Of a DNA stretch of 64,000 bases, positions 24,655 to 33,485 are shown piece after piece (within the stretch, counting starts at the first letter, position 1; each line of letters begins with the position of its first letter). Where the stretch lies: the NCBI RefSeq assembly GCF_048593165.1, contig NZ_CP184271.1; one strand, given 5' to 3'. The translations under genes were made by a program, and so were the position numbers. The notes beneath the pieces were generated by a model. It was not told the origin of the DNA. It made no database searches and worked only from the letters and a program-made list of their open reading frames with translations. The stretch comes from Pectobacterium sp013449375. Lineage in GTDB: Bacteria > Pseudomonadota > Gammaproteobacteria > Enterobacterales > Enterobacteriaceae.

Positions 24655-25761
24655 ATGCCACTCCACATTTTTAAATCCGGCACCCATACCGATATGCACG
24701 GCACGAAACTGCCGTTCACGCCTGCTGATTTGGCCGCGTGTGCGGCGGCTTATGATCCGTCGGTGCATGAGGCCCCGATGGTTATCGGCCACCCGAAAGC
24801 GGATGCACCGGCATGGGGCTGGGTAGCCTCACTGTCAACCAGCGGCGGCGATCTACTGGCTGAACCTGCGCAGGTCGATCCGCAGTTCGCCGAACTGGTG
24901 GATGCGGGACGTTACAAGAAAATTTCGGCCTCGTTCTACCTCCCTGATTCCCCGAATAACCCCAAACCTGGCACGCTCTATCTGCGCCACGTGGGGTTTC
25001 TCGGCGCACAACCGCCGTCGATTAAAGGGCTGCAGCAGGTGGCCTTCAATGAACAGGAAGAGGGTGTGGTCGAGTTCGCCGACTGGGGAATGATGACCAG
25101 CGCGAGCCTGTTCAGTCGCCTGCGTGAGTTCATCATCAGCAAATTCGGCATGGAAGAAGCCGACAGCGTCCTGCCGTCGTGGCAACTCGACACGCTGCGT
25201 GATGAAGCGATGCGGGAGGGCAAAACCGTACAAACCGACCCGGCATTTCAGGAATCCATTCCCGTTAACCCAACATCTCCCCATGAGGACACCATGACCA
25301 AAGAAGAAATTGACGCCCTGCAGGCTGAAAACGCCCGCCTGAAGGCAGATGCTGCCACCCGACTGGCTGCTGATGCGAAGCTGAGACAGGAAACGGTGCA
25401 TACCGGCAACGTCGCCTTTGCAGAAAAACTGGTGACGGAAGGCCGTCTGGTGCCAGCGGCAAAGGCTGTTGTCGTGGCGCTACTGGATGAAGTATCCAAA
25501 GGCGAGCAGCCCGTTGAGTTCGCTGAAGGTGAGGTGAAAAAGCCGCTGGCCAGCGCGTTTAAAGAACTGTTAGGCGGTACTACACCCGTACTGGATTTCG
25601 GTGAACACGCCACCAAAGACCGCGTCAATGTCGATTTCACCACCACGTCAGCGGAATTTGCTGAAGCCGATCCTGTGCGCCTGGCACTGCACCAAAAAGC
25701 CACCGCGCTGGCGAAGAAAGAAGGCATTAGCTACGACGCTGCTGTCGCACGCTGTCTGTAA
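24655..25761 (+). CDS. Head maturation protease with C-terminal scaffold (Mu gpI-like)
   Basis: 368 aa. The N-terminal part is the Mu gp32-type phage protease (FTPADLAACAAAYDPSVHEAP, MVIGHPKADAPAWGWV, RYKKISASFYL with catalytic Ser context). The C-terminal part is a helical, charged scaffold. It cleaves itself and scaffold during prohead maturation. Confidence 0.88.
   Translation: MPLHIFKSGTHTDMHGTKLPFTPADLAACAAAYDPSVHEAPMVIGHPKADAPAWGWVASLSTSGGDLLAEPAQVDPQFAELVDAGRYKKISASFYLPDSPNNPKPGTLYLRHVGFLGAQPPSIKGLQQVAFNEQEEGVVEFADWGMMTSASLFSRLREFIISKFGMEEADSVLPSWQLDTLRDEAMREGKTVQTDPAFQESIPVNPTSPHEDTMTKEEIDALQAENARLKADAATRLAADAKLRQETVHTGNVAFAEKLVTEGRLVPAAKAVVVALLDEVSKGEQPVEFAEGEVKKPLASAFKELLGGTTPVLDFGEHATKDRVNVDFTTTSAEFAEADPVRLALHQKATALAKKEGISYDAAVARCL
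25294..25761 (+). CDS. Scaffold protein from internal in-frame start (Mu gpZ-like)
   Basis: Inside the protease gene an ATG (MTKEEIDALQAENARL) is preceded by GAGG at 6-nt spacing and begins the coiled-coil scaffold, giving 155 aa. Mu makes protease I and scaffold Z from one frame in this way. Expression from this start is inferred. Confidence 0.6.
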   Translation: MTKEEIDALQAENARLKADAATRLAADAKLRQETVHTGNVAFAEKLVTEGRLVPAAKAVVVALLDEVSKGEQPVEFAEGEVKKPLASAFKELLGGTTPVLDFGEHATKDRVNVDFTTTSAEFAEADPVRLALHQKATALAKKEGISYDAAVARCL

Positions 25762-25797
25762 CCGCCGCAATCCGTAACCGTAAGAAAAGGAGACATC

Positions 25798-26733
25798 ATG
25801 TCTGATTATTTAAAGGGTAAGCGCGTCGTTGACCCGGTGCTGACAAGTGTGGCACGGGGTTACCGAAACGCCGCGTTTATCGGTGAAAACATCTTCCCCC
25901 TCGTTCAGGTGGAAAAAGAAGGCATCGTGGTGCCGCTGTTCGGTAAAGGTGCATTCGTTGAATATGACACCGAGCGTGCCGTCGGTGCAGAAAGTAACGT
26001 CCTGTTGCGTGAGAAATCCAGTTCAATGGATTTGGTGCTCAACGAGCATGATTTGGCTGCGCCGGTGGACTACCGCGAACAGGCCGAGTCGCTGTTCAAC
26101 GAAGAGGCAAAAGCTATTCGTCGCGCAACCAGCGGCGTCAATCTGAAGCGCGAACTGTATGCCGCCCGACTGGCACAAGACCCGAAGGTCTATCTGGCTG
26201 ATTCTAAAAAAGCACTGGCTGCTGCGGAGCGCTGGGTAAACGGTAAAGGTGAACCGGTTACATTGATTGAAGCGGGGATCGAAGCGGTTCGTAATGCGAC
26301 AGGTTTGCGCCCGAACCTGATGACGATGGGTGCCAGTGTCATGTCGGTGCTGCGCTATCACCCGGCTATTCAGGCACAAATCGGTGCCAACGAGCGCAAG
26401 CGCATCACGGCTGAAATCCTGCAGGATATTTTCCAGATCCAAAAAGTGGTGATCGGTGAGCCGGTGTCTAGCAAGGACGCGAAGAAAGCCCCTATCGATG
26501 TCTGGGCTGACAACCTGATGCTGCATTACGTTTCACCGCCGCAGCCGGGTACGGAAAGCGCGGACGAAAATGAGCCGTCATTCGGTTATACGTTCCGTCG
26601 CAAAGGGATGCCTGTCGCCGACAAATATCCGGGCGTGGGTGGCAAAGTCTCTTACGCGCGTTTCACCGATATCTACAAAGTCGCGGTGGTTGGCGGCGAT
26701 GCCGGGTATCTCATCACCAATATCCTGAAATAA
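25798..26733 (+). CDS. Major capsid protein
   Basis: A 311-aa protein with an excellent AAGGAGA ribosome site. Its place after protease/scaffold, its HK97-like patterns (GYRNAAFIGENIFPLVQV, GAFVEYDTERAVGAE, LRPNLMTMGASVMSVL) and length fit the BcepMu-type major head protein. It differs from Mu gpT. Confidence 0.88.
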   Translation: MSDYLKGKRVVDPVLTSVARGYRNAAFIGENIFPLVQVEKEGIVVPLFGKGAFVEYDTERAVGAESNVLLREKSSSMDLVLNEHDLAAPVDYREQAESLFNEEAKAIRRATSGVNLKRELYAARLAQDPKVYLADSKKALAAAERWVNGKGEPVTLIEAGIEAVRNATGLRPNLMTMGASVMSVLRYHPAIQAQIGANERKRITAEILQDIFQIQKVVIGEPVSSKDAKKAPIDVWADNLMLHYVSPPQPGTESADENEPSFGYTFRRKGMPVADKYPGVGGKVSYARFTDIYKVAVVGGDAGYLITNILK

Positions 26734-26743
26734 CGGGGGCATT

Positions 26744-27082
26744 ATGGGAGCTACACAACAGGTCATTCTGACCACCACGGTGCTGGCCACCGCTGCCCTG
26801 GAACAGCAGCGTTTTGTCGGTGCAGATAACGCCCCGTGTCAGGCGGGTGCTGCCGCATTGGGCGTTGCCGAAGTGGATGGCGCGGCAGGCGATGCCGTGT
26901 CGGTTAATGTGCTCGGTATCGTTGCCGTGGAGGTCGGGGCCGCTATCGAGCGCGGTAAATCTGTCCAGTCTGACGAGACTGCCCGTGCCGTTCTGCTGAC
27001 GGAAGCGGGCGTATCAAATGGCATCGCGCTGGATGCGGCCCTCGCCGAAGGCGACGTCATCCGAATCCTGCGCGGAGTATAA
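26744..27082 (+). CDS. DUF2190-like capsid decoration protein
   Basis: 112 aa, Ala/Val/Gly-rich and beta-structured (AGDAVSVNVLGIVAVEVGAAIE), typical of DUF2190 cement proteins. It lies 10 nt after the capsid gene. It probably stabilises the mature head. Confidence 0.75.
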   Translation: MGATQQVILTTTVLATAALEQQRFVGADNAPCQAGAAALGVAEVDGAAGDAVSVNVLGIVAVEVGAAIERGKSVQSDETARAVLLTEAGVSNGIALDAALAEGDVIRILRGV

Positions 27083-27084
27083 CC

Positions 27085-27531
27085 ATGTACTGCACGTTAG
27101 CGGATTTACTCGAACAGGTGCCGGAGTCCACGCTGATCCAGTTGACCAATGAAACGGTGAGCTTTGATGCGCCGCCTCCGGTTAACACCTCGGTAGTGGA
27201 CAGTTGCATTCGCTACGCCGATGAGCTGATCGATGCCCATCTGCGCGGGCGTTACACCTTGCCGCTGACAGAAATCCCCACCGTGCTACGCGACATTGCC
27301 GTCACGCTGACTCGTTACCGGTTGTATGCCCGTCGCCCGGAAGGGACGATGCCAGATACGGTAAAAGACGACAACAAAGTGGCAACTCGTCAACTGGTGG
27401 ATATTCGTGATGCGAAGCTGACGCTGGCCTTACCGTCAACCAGTAAGGATGTACCTGAATCCGGCGAGTTTCGGGTACGGGCGCGTCGGCCAACCTTTGG
27501 CGGCCACAATGGCATGCTGGAGAAATACTGA
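27085..27531 (+). CDS. DUF1320 (Mu gp36-like) head-tail connector protein
   Basis: 148 aa. MYCTLADLLEQVPESTLIQLT and the middle CIRYADELIDAHLRGRYTLPL are the DUF1320 signature. It is part of the head-tail connector block with the next gene. Confidence 0.87.
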   Translation: MYCTLADLLEQVPESTLIQLTNETVSFDAPPPVNTSVVDSCIRYADELIDAHLRGRYTLPLTEIPTVLRDIAVTLTRYRLYARRPEGTMPDTVKDDNKVATRQLVDIRDAKLTLALPSTSKDVPESGEFRVRARRPTFGGHNGMLEKY

Positions 27532-27998
27532 TGGACGTCAATCCGGTTATTGAGGCAGTGGTTGCCCGCCTGAAGGAAAAACTGCCCCAGCTACAGATTG
27601 AGTATTTCCCGGAGAAGCCCGCCGACTTTCGCCTCAATCATCCGGTTGGGGCAATTCTGGTGAGCTACGCCGGTTCCCGCTTTGGCAAGCCGGAGGATAT
27701 CGGTGCAGTGATGCAGTCTCACACGATCACCCTGAACACGACCGTCGTTTTCCGTCAGTTAAACGGGCGAAATGGTGCGGTAGCGGTGCTGGATATCGTG
27801 CGTCGAGTGCTGTGTGGCTACAAGCCGCCCAACTGCCGCCGCAAAATCTGGCTGGTACGCGATGTGTTTCTGGGCAATGTCGGCGGGCTGTGGCAGTACG
27901 CGCTGGATTTCTCCACCGAATCCATCCAGTTGGAAGACACCGATTTACCCGATGGGCCGTTACTGTCCCAGGTCAGTTATGAGGAAAATGAATCATGA
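27531..27998 (+). CDS. DUF1834 (Mu gp37-like) head-tail connection protein
   Basis: A 155-aa protein with the DUF1834 look: VIEAVVARLKEKLP, GAILVSYAGSRFGKP and a C-terminal YALDFSTESIQLE. The start overlaps the gene upstream (TGATG). It probably caps the tail end at the head. Confidence 0.85.
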   Translation: MDVNPVIEAVVARLKEKLPQLQIEYFPEKPADFRLNHPVGAILVSYAGSRFGKPEDIGAVMQSHTITLNTTVVFRQLNGRNGAVAVLDIVRRVLCGYKPPNCRRKIWLVRDVFLGNVGGLWQYALDFSTESIQLEDTDLPDGPLLSQVSYEENES

Positions 27999-28219
27999 AA
28001 TACCGTTATAGCGGTCCATCTAGTGGCGTCACGCTTGCTGACGGCACCGAGGTACTGCTGTGGCCAGACAGCGTCGTTGACCTCCCTGAGGCGCACGACT
28101 ACGTTAAAACGCTGGTTGCGTTGCAGCATTTACACGCCGAGCCGGATGTCACCACCGTACCCGCCTCCCGCCGTAAAAATGTCAGTGAAGAGAAATTGGA
28201 GGTGATCAGTGGCAGCTAA
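27995..28219 (+). CDS. Small phage protein, Mu gp38-like (DUF2635-type)
   Basis: 74 aa. The N-terminal YRYSGPSSGVTLADGTEVLLWP is a small beta unit. It sits directly before the sheath gene and overlaps both neighbours, the place of Mu gp38. The function is not known. Confidence 0.65.
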   Translation: MKYRYSGPSSGVTLADGTEVLLWPDSVVDLPEAHDYVKTLVALQHLHAEPDVTTVPASRRKNVSEEKLEVISGS

Positions 28220-29636
28220 CTATTTACACGGCGTCGAAACCACTGAGGTGGAAAACGGCGCACGTCCGGTGAAAACCGTGAAGTCCGCCGTTATCGGTCT
28301 GATCGGCACGGCACCCACAGGGCCAGTCAATACCGTTACGCTGTGCCTGTCAGAGAAAGATGCGGCGCAGTTCGGTAGCCAATACAGCGGTTTCACCATT
28401 CCGCAGGCGCTGGATGCGATTTACGATCACGGCGCGGGAACGGTGCTGGTGATTAATGTGCTCGACCCGGATGTGCATAAAACCCACGTCGATAATGCCA
28501 GCGTGACGTTTGCCGCCGCGACAGGAAAAGCCCAACTGGCACAGCGTGCAGTGGCTAAACTGGTGTTGCGTCAGTCGCTGGAAACCACACCGTATATTGA
28601 CGGCACCGATTACCAGCTCGATGCGCAAACCGGTGTCATTACCCGGCTGAACAGCAACATCCCGACCGATGACGCGGTGCTGGCCAGCTACGATTATGCC
28701 GACCCGACTAAAGTGACGGCGGCAGAGATTATTGGTGCGGTCAACGCAGCGGGAAACCGTACCGGCATGAAGCTGCTGCACGATACCTATAACCAGTTCG
28801 GCTTCTTTGCCAAAATCCTTATTGCGCCGGTGTTTTGTACCCAGAACAGTGTCAGCGTGGAGCTGATTGCGCTGGCCGACAAACTGGATGCCATTACCTA
28901 TATCGATGCGCCGATTGGCACCACCTTTGCGCAGGTGCTGGCAGGTCGAGGGCCAGCGGGCAGCATCAACTTCAATACCAGTTCAGACCGCGTGCGGCTA
29001 TGCTATCCGCATGTCAAAGTCTATGACGCACAGACCAACGCTGAACGGCTGGAGCCGCTGTCGCAGCGTGCGGCAGGATTACGTGCCAAAGTCGACCTGG
29101 AGAGAGGTTTCTGGTGGTCGTCTTCCAATCAGGAACTGATGGGCATCACCGGCGTTGAACGTCAGCTATCGGCGATGATCGACGACCCGAACAGTGAAGT
29201 GAACCTGTTGAACGAACAAGGCATTACCACCGTGTTCAACAGTTACGGCTCCGGGTTGCGCCTGTGGGGCAACCGCTGCGCGGCGTGGCCCACCGTGACC
29301 CATATGCGTAATTTTGAGAACGTGCGCCGCACTGGTGATGTGATCAATGAGTCCATCCGATACTTCAGCCAGCAATACATCGATATGCCGATCACCCAGG
29401 CACTGATCGACGCGCTGACCGAATCGGTGAACGGCTATGGCCGCAAGCTGATTGGTGACGGTGCGCTTTTGGGCTTCAAGTGCTGGTATGACCCAGCACG
29501 TAATGAAGAAACGGAGCTGGCAGCGGGCCACCTGTTGCTGAGCTACAAATACACGCCGCCACCGCCGTTAGAGCGGTTGACGTTCGAGACGGAGATCACC
29601 TCCGAATATCTGGTTACGTTGGAGGGTAATAACTGA
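28209..29636 (+). CDS. Contractile tail sheath protein
   Basis: 475 aa. Typical sheath motifs are LHGVETTEVENGARPV at the start, VIGLIGTAPTG, TYIDAPIGTTFAQVLAGRG, GFWWSSSNQELMGITGVER and the C-terminal GYGRKLIGDGALLGFKCW. It forms the outer tube that contracts on infection. It proves a myovirus tail. Confidence 0.93.
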   Translation: MAANYLHGVETTEVENGARPVKTVKSAVIGLIGTAPTGPVNTVTLCLSEKDAAQFGSQYSGFTIPQALDAIYDHGAGTVLVINVLDPDVHKTHVDNASVTFAAATGKAQLAQRAVAKLVLRQSLETTPYIDGTDYQLDAQTGVITRLNSNIPTDDAVLASYDYADPTKVTAAEIIGAVNAAGNRTGMKLLHDTYNQFGFFAKILIAPVFCTQNSVSVELIALADKLDAITYIDAPIGTTFAQVLAGRGPAGSINFNTSSDRVRLCYPHVKVYDAQTNAERLEPLSQRAAGLRAKVDLERGFWWSSSNQELMGITGVERQLSAMIDDPNSEVNLLNEQGITTVFNSYGSGLRLWGNRCAAWPTVTHMRNFENVRRTGDVINESIRYFSQQYIDMPITQALIDALTESVNGYGRKLIGDGALLGFKCWYDPARNEETELAAGHLLLSYKYTPPPPLERLTFETEITSEYLVTLEGNN

Positions 29637-30160
29637 TGGCCGGGAAAATTGAAGTAAACCGCATCACCAACGCCAACATCTATCTGGATGGAGTGAACCT
29701 GCTGGGGCGGGCTGAAGAAGTAAAGTTGCCGGACGTCAGCATGGTGATGCAAGAGCATAAGGCTCTGGGGATGGTGGGCAAGGTTGAACTGCCTGCCGGG
29801 TTCGACAAACTGGAAGGCGAGATCAAGTGGAACTCGTTCTATCGTGACGCCATGCTCGGTGCGGCGAACCCGTATAAGACGCTGGCGTTGCAGTGCCGAT
29901 CCAGCGTCGAGCGCTACAGTTCTCAGGGCCGTATTGATGAAATCCCGCTGGTGACGTACATGACCATCATGTTCAAGAAGAACCCGCTGGGAACCTTCAA
30001 ACAGCATGAGAACGCCGAGTTCTCCAGTAGCTTCACCTGTTCCTATCTGAAGCAGGTACTGGACGGCGAAGAGCTGCTGGAGCTGGATTATCTGGCCAAT
30101 ATCTTCCGCGTCGGTGGCATCGACCAGCTGACGGACTATCGCATGAATATCGGGGGCTAA
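29636..30160 (+). CDS. Major tail tube protein (P2 FII-like)
   Basis: A 174-aa protein with FII-type patterns: ITNANIYLDGVNLLGRAEEVKLPD and MGKVELPAG-type MVGKVELPAGFDKLEG. It polymerises as the inner tube. It overlaps the sheath stop by 1 nt and is followed by a terminator. Confidence 0.92.
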   Translation: MAGKIEVNRITNANIYLDGVNLLGRAEEVKLPDVSMVMQEHKALGMVGKVELPAGFDKLEGEIKWNSFYRDAMLGAANPYKTLALQCRSSVERYSSQGRIDEIPLVTYMTIMFKKNPLGTFKQHENAEFSSSFTCSYLKQVLDGEELLELDYLANIFRVGGIDQLTDYRMNIGG

Positions 30161-30208
30161 TCAGGAAGGCTATAAGCTGAAGTCATCGCGTTAATCTTCA
30201 TCTATATA

Positions 30209-30236
30209 AGGAGGGGAATCTATCCCTCCTTTTTTC
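30209..30236 (+). terminator. Rho-independent terminator after the tail tube gene
   Basis: AGGAGGG pairs with CCCTCCT (loop of 8 nt) and is followed by TTTTT. It ends the head-sheath-tube transcript or thins it before the tail-assembly genes, as expected for very abundant upstream products. The spacer 30161-30324 holds nothing else I can name. Confidence 0.85.
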
Positions 30237-30324
30237 GTTAACTGCCATTAATATTGATCTTTCCCGCCTCGCACCATACTGCCCCTGAACGCTAATTCGC
30301 ATTAATTTCGTCAGGAGCATAACT

Positions 30325-30627
30325 ATGTCTGAAACCTTTTCGTTATCGATCCCTTACTCCACCGCTGCCGGCGTCAAACTGGAGTCCCTGTTCCTGCGGC
30401 GTCTGCAGGTTAAAGACCTCAAGGCCGTGCGCAAAATCAGTGATAAAGCCGAAGACTGGGATGACCTGCTGATTGCCCGCGCCAGTGGCCTGCCGCCTGA
30501 AGACCTGGAGGGGATGGATTTAGCCGACTATCTGGCGCTGCAAAAACGATTTCAGCACCTTACAGGGGTGGTTGCATCATCCGAAGACGCTGATTCAAGC
30601 GCAGGCGCTGTTGGCGAGGTGGTTTAG
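30325..30627 (+). CDS. Tail assembly chaperone (gpE-like), zero-frame product
   Basis: A 100-aa protein preceded by CAGGAG. It resembles the phage tail assembly chaperone group (GVKLESLFLRRLQVKDLKAVRKI). It lies between tail tube and tape measure, where myo- and siphophages keep frameshifted chaperone pairs. The stop TAG is at 30625-30627. Confidence 0.8.
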   Translation: MSETFSLSIPYSTAAGVKLESLFLRRLQVKDLKAVRKISDKAEDWDDLLIARASGLPPEDLEGMDLADYLALQKRFQHLTGVVASSEDADSSAGAVGEVV

Positions 30628-30730
30628 GTTTCAGCCGAGTGAGCTGAACGAGCTGGATCTGGATGAGTTTGAGAGCTGGCTGGAAACAGCCAGCGAACAG
30701 ATTAAACGTGAGAACGGCGATAGCGACTAA
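30542..30730 (+). CDS. gpE'-like extension reached by frameshift from the tail chaperone
   Basis: This frame has no start or ribosome site of its own. It reads LQGWLHHPKTLIQAQALLARW then FRFQPSELNELDLDEFESW and stops at TAA 30728-30730. The PSEL...L..E pattern is that of P2 gpE'-type proteins. It sits +1 (equally -2) to the upstream frame. Slippery candidates are CAAAAAC at 30541-30547 (P-site Lys tRNA can re-pair 2 nt back) and GGGG at 30565-30568 (+1). Confidence 0.65.
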   Translation, partial: KNDFSTLQGWLHHPKTLIQAQALLARWFRFQPSELNELDLDEFESWLETASEQIKRENGDSD

Positions 30731-30971
30731 TCAGGGCACCGACGCCCGCAAATATCGCGGCCAGCAAATAGACGGCGGGTTGCAGGAGAAACGCGGCTAA
30801 TGCCATTCCCAGCGATAATAATGCCGCACCGCCGCCAATCATCAGCACCCAGACAAACGGCTCACTGCTGCTGTTAACGGTATAGATAGCCAGTTTTGCA
30901 AGCAGATAAATATATATCCCGCCAAATACCGTTATCAGCAGTCCTTTACATACCATCAGCGCATTTTCCAT
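30702..30971 (-). CDS. Small membrane protein on the opposite strand of the tail cluster
   Basis: 89 aa from MENALMVCKG (AGGGA about 8 nt upstream), with three to four hydrophobic segments (LLITVFGGIYIYLLAKLAIY, VWVLMIGGGAALLSLGMALAAF, AVYLLAAIFAGVGALI) and a basic end. It is the only leftward gene among the late genes and overlaps the gpE' stop by 29 nt. I do not recognise it; it may be a moron expressed in the lysogen. Confidence 0.55.
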   Translation of the reverse strand: MENALMVCKGLLITVFGGIYIYLLAKLAIYTVNSSSEPFVWVLMIGGGAALLSLGMALAAFLLQPAVYLLAAIFAGVGALISRYRRSHV

Positions 30972-31013
30972 ATCCGTATCCCTGTTTCGCATTGTTAAAA
31001 GGAATCATAAATC

Positions 31014-33485
31014 GTGGCCACAGAATTTTCCATAGGCGTGATTATTGGCGGGGCCATATCCGGTGCGTTTCGCAGTGCGATAACGGGAACCCGCCGCACG
31101 CTGGATTCAATTGGCGAAACCACGCGCCGGCTGCAGGAGCGCCAAAATGCACTTACGCGGGCCACAGAACGTTATGGTCAGCTCGGCTCACGCGCCAGTC
31201 AGCGGCTGAACAGCGACCTGCAACGCGTCGGGCGAACCATGGAGCAGCTACAGCGCCAGCAAAATCGACTCGCAGCAGCGGCGGCAACCAGCGATGCGGC
31301 ACGGGCAAACCGGATGGCGCTCTATGCCAAAGGTGCCGAGACCTATGCAGTGGCCAGTACGGTAGCGTCACCGATTGTAAGTTCGGTGAAGCAATACGCC
31401 AGCTTTGAGTCCGGGCTACGGGATATTGCAGTGACGGGCGATCTGGATAAAACGCAGGAACAGGCTATTGGGGCAGCGATTCGACAAGCAGCCTTGAAGG
31501 TCAACCAGACACAGGAAGCATTACTGGGCGGCGTTGGGCAACTGGTTGCGGATGGGATGAATCCCGTGGAAGCAGCAAAGTTTGCCGGAATGTTAGGTAA
31601 AACAGCCACTGCAACGAAAGGGGATATGACTGAACTGGCAAAGATGACGTATGCCTTCAGCTCTGCGCTACAAATCACCGACCCTAAAGAGATGGAAGAT
31701 GCATTTTCAATCGCCGCAACTGGCGCAAAGTTGGGATCGTTTGAATTAAAAGACATGGCAAAAGCGCTACCAGGACTAGCAAAGTCTTTTGCAGCCAAGG
31801 GGATTGTCGGTAAAGACGCAATTACTCAGATTGTCGCCAGTCTGGAAGTAGCAAAAGGCTCTGGCTCAGCGGAAGAAGCGGTCACGAATATGACCAACTG
31901 GCTGGCAGCAATGAACCGTAGCGACACCATTCAGAAGTATGAGAAAGCCGGAATTAACTATAAAGCCTCGATGCAGGATTACGTCGCAAAGGGGTTTTCT
32001 CAATATGAAGCCTCGCTCATGATTGCCAACCGCTTTATTGATGGCAAGGGTAAGGCATTTGTAGAGCAATGGCAGAAAGCAGGCGCTAGGGGTGATAAAG
32101 ATACACAGCAAAAATTATTTGAATCCTTTGGGATGGCAGAGATTTTTACTGATATTCAGACTGCACAGCATTTGATTTCAATGCGTCAGGATTGGGGAAA
32201 GTATCAGTCCAACAAAACGGAAATGAATAGCCCCGAATCCCAACAAACGCTGGATAAAGACGCCGCCAAGCAAAACGATACGTTAGAGGCACGTTGGCGA
32301 CAAACCCAAATCCGTATGAATGAAGCGGCTATCGGCATTGGAGAGTCATTAAAACCAGCTCTAATCTCACTGGGTGAAACCATCATCCCGCTTATCGATC
32401 AGGCGGGAAAATGGATCGCCGCCAACCCTGAAATTGTGAAAGGCGTGGTGATGGCCGCCGCGGGACTGCTGGCCTTTAAAGCGGCGGCTATCGGCACCAA
32501 ACTGGGCTTAAACCTTTTGCTGTCCCCCGTTGTTGACCTCTGGAAAGGCGCGGTACTGCTGCGCTCCAAATGGCTATTGCTCCGTGCATCATTCGGTGCC
32601 GGCGGGCGTGCGCGGCAGTGGCTAGGGATGTTTACCCGACTTGGCCGTGGTGCTCTATCGTTGGGACGAATTCTCGGCGGCGGCTTAATGCGCGGTATTA
32701 CGTTAGTGGGTCGTGCCGTGATGATTATGGGCCGCGCATTATTGATGAACCCTATAGGGCTATTGGTGACGGGGATCGCCGTCGCGGCCTATTTGGTTTA
32801 TCGCTACTGGGAACCTATCAGTAATTGGTTCCGTGCACGCTGGAATGATATTACAACCGCATTTAGCGGTGGCATTGGCGGCGTAACAAAGTTGATTCTG
32901 AACTGGTCACCCATCGGTATTTTTTACACCGTATTTGCTGAAGTGATGAAATATTTCGGCATCGATATGCCAAGCAAGTTTACCGACTTTGGCGCAAATA
33001 TTATCAGCGGTTTGGTGAACGGTATTAGAAATGCCTGGGAAGGCGCAAAAAAGGTCGTCGGTGAATTAGGCGATAATATTAAAGGCTGGTTTGCCGAGAA
33101 ATTAGGTATTCACTCCCCCAGTCGTGTCTTTGCGTCATTCGGCGATAATATCTCACAAGGCGCGGCGATAGGGATTAGCCGCACCACACCGCTGGCCGTA
33201 AAAGCCGGGCAACGGTTAGCCGGTGCGTTGACGCCGGACGTTCCCGATATCCCTATTCCGTTACTGAATGCTGATGGCTCGGTTCGCCGCAGTTCAGCCA
33301 ATAGCGCTCCCCCCAATGGAGCCAGCAACGGTATCCATGTCACGTTCTCACCCAATATCTACCTCAATGGGCAGAAAACGCCAGCCACAACGGAAATCAC
33401 CAGCGCATTAAATCTGTCTCTGCACGAGTTGGAGAAGATGATGGAGCGTATTGTGGCGCAACAACAACGACGGGGGTATGCCTGA
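31014..33485 (+). CDS. Tail tape measure protein
   Basis: An 823-aa protein starting at GTG with AAGGA upstream. The N-terminal coiled coil (TRRTLDSIGETTRRLQERQNAL), TP901-type core (GVGQLVADGMNPVEAAKFAGML) and a central hydrophobic block (about 470-610) are standard. Its length sets tail length; it also channels DNA across the inner membrane. The C-terminal GIHSPSRVFASFGDNISQG is a family mark. Confidence 0.92.
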   Translation: MATEFSIGVIIGGAISGAFRSAITGTRRTLDSIGETTRRLQERQNALTRATERYGQLGSRASQRLNSDLQRVGRTMEQLQRQQNRLAAAAATSDAARANRMALYAKGAETYAVASTVASPIVSSVKQYASFESGLRDIAVTGDLDKTQEQAIGAAIRQAALKVNQTQEALLGGVGQLVADGMNPVEAAKFAGMLGKTATATKGDMTELAKMTYAFSSALQITDPKEMEDAFSIAATGAKLGSFELKDMAKALPGLAKSFAAKGIVGKDAITQIVASLEVAKGSGSAEEAVTNMTNWLAAMNRSDTIQKYEKAGINYKASMQDYVAKGFSQYEASLMIANRFIDGKGKAFVEQWQKAGARGDKDTQQKLFESFGMAEIFTDIQTAQHLISMRQDWGKYQSNKTEMNSPESQQTLDKDAAKQNDTLEARWRQTQIRMNEAAIGIGESLKPALISLGETIIPLIDQAGKWIAANPEIVKGVVMAAAGLLAFKAAAIGTKLGLNLLLSPVVDLWKGAVLLRSKWLLLRASFGAGGRARQWLGMFTRLGRGALSLGRILGGGLMRGITLVGRAVMIMGRALLMNPIGLLVTGIAVAAYLVYRYWEPISNWFRARWNDITTAFSGGIGGVTKLILNWSPIGIFYTVFAEVMKYFGIDMPSKFTDFGANIISGLVNGIRNAWEGAKKVVGELGDNIKGWFAEKLGIHSPSRVFASFGDNISQGAAIGISRTTPLAVKAGQRLAGALTPDVPDIPIPLLNADGSVRRSSANSAPPNGASNGIHVTFSPNIYLNGQKTPATTEITSALNLSLHELEKMMERIVAQQQRRGYA

